From the NCBI GenBank assembly GCA_003449615.1, contig DMHA01000204.1, positions 1 through 15,070 of the forward strand: a DNA stretch of 15,070 nt, in the 5' to 3' direction. This document shows, one piece after another, positions 15,050 through 15,070 of the stretch (position 1 is the stretch's first letter; each line of letters starts with the position of its first letter). Source of the DNA: Flavobacterium sp. (GTDB taxonomy: Bacteria; Bacteroidota; Bacteroidia; Flavobacteriales; Flavobacteriaceae). The position numbers were made by a program, and so were the translations under genes. The notes below the pieces were generated by a model. It was not told where the DNA came from. It was given only the letters and a program-made list of their open reading frames with translations, and did no database searches.

Positions 15050-15070
15050 TATTAAGATTTGAGTATTAAG
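15050..15070 (+). repeat. start of a 7-base-period repeat after the SurA-like gene
   Basis: Directly after the stop codon, TATTAAG occurs at 15050-15056 and 15064-15070, separated by exactly one 7-base unit that begins ATTTG. The window ends here, so the array's length is unknown. Its 7-base period matches the repeats in the rpsN-rpsH and rpsK-rpsD gaps, although the unit differs. Confidence 0.5.

Overview
The window is a stretch of an AT-rich bacterial chromosome, most likely a Flavobacterium or a close relative in Flavobacteriaceae. Four things point there. Many proteins match Bacteroidota forms (zinc-free L36 and S14, long acidic tail on L17). Most genes lack a Shine-Dalgarno sequence. Promoter-like sites fit the Bacteroidota pattern TTTG / TAnnTTTG. 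One lone protein carries a CarboxypepD_reg-like domain ending in an EEVVVT motif.

Positions 1-11269 are the 3' two thirds of the merged S10-spc-alpha ribosomal protein cluster, all on the + strand. The order is rpsS (3' end only), rplV, rpsC, rplP, rpmC, rpsQ, rplN, rplX, rplE, rpsN, rpsH, rplF, rplR, rpsE, rpmD, rplO, secY, infA, rpmJ, rpsM, rpsK, rpsD, rpoA, rplQ. Most gaps are 2-20 bases, so this looks like one long co-transcribed unit for ribosomal proteins, the translocon channel SecY, initiation factor IF-1 and the RNA polymerase alpha subunit. Two gaps are unusually long (rpsN-rpsH, 144 bases; rpsK-rpsD, 162 bases), and both hold repeats with a 7-base period. A clear intrinsic terminator follows rplQ.

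Positions 11333-12624 are carA (small, glutamine-hydrolysing subunit of carbamoyl phosphate synthetase) with its own leader. The leader has a promoter-like site inside CTTTGC repeats, then a GC-rich hairpin of dispersed-repeat type. The carA terminator runs into the stop codon of a convergent minus-strand gene (12623-13372) for a secreted protein with a carboxypeptidase-regulatory-like beta domain and no recognised function. Divergent from it, across a 243-base intergenic region, is a SurA-like periplasmic chaperone/peptidyl-prolyl isomerase with two parvulin domains (13616 or 13637 to 15049). The last 21 bases start another 7-base-period repeat.

No mobile element, CRISPR array, tRNA or defence system is visible, and I see no new multi-gene system. 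The points most worth a second look are the three unrelated 7-base-period repeats in intergenic positions, the repeat-rich carA leader, the SurA-like protein in which each parvulin domain has lost a different histidine, and the orphan CarboxypepD_reg-like protein.
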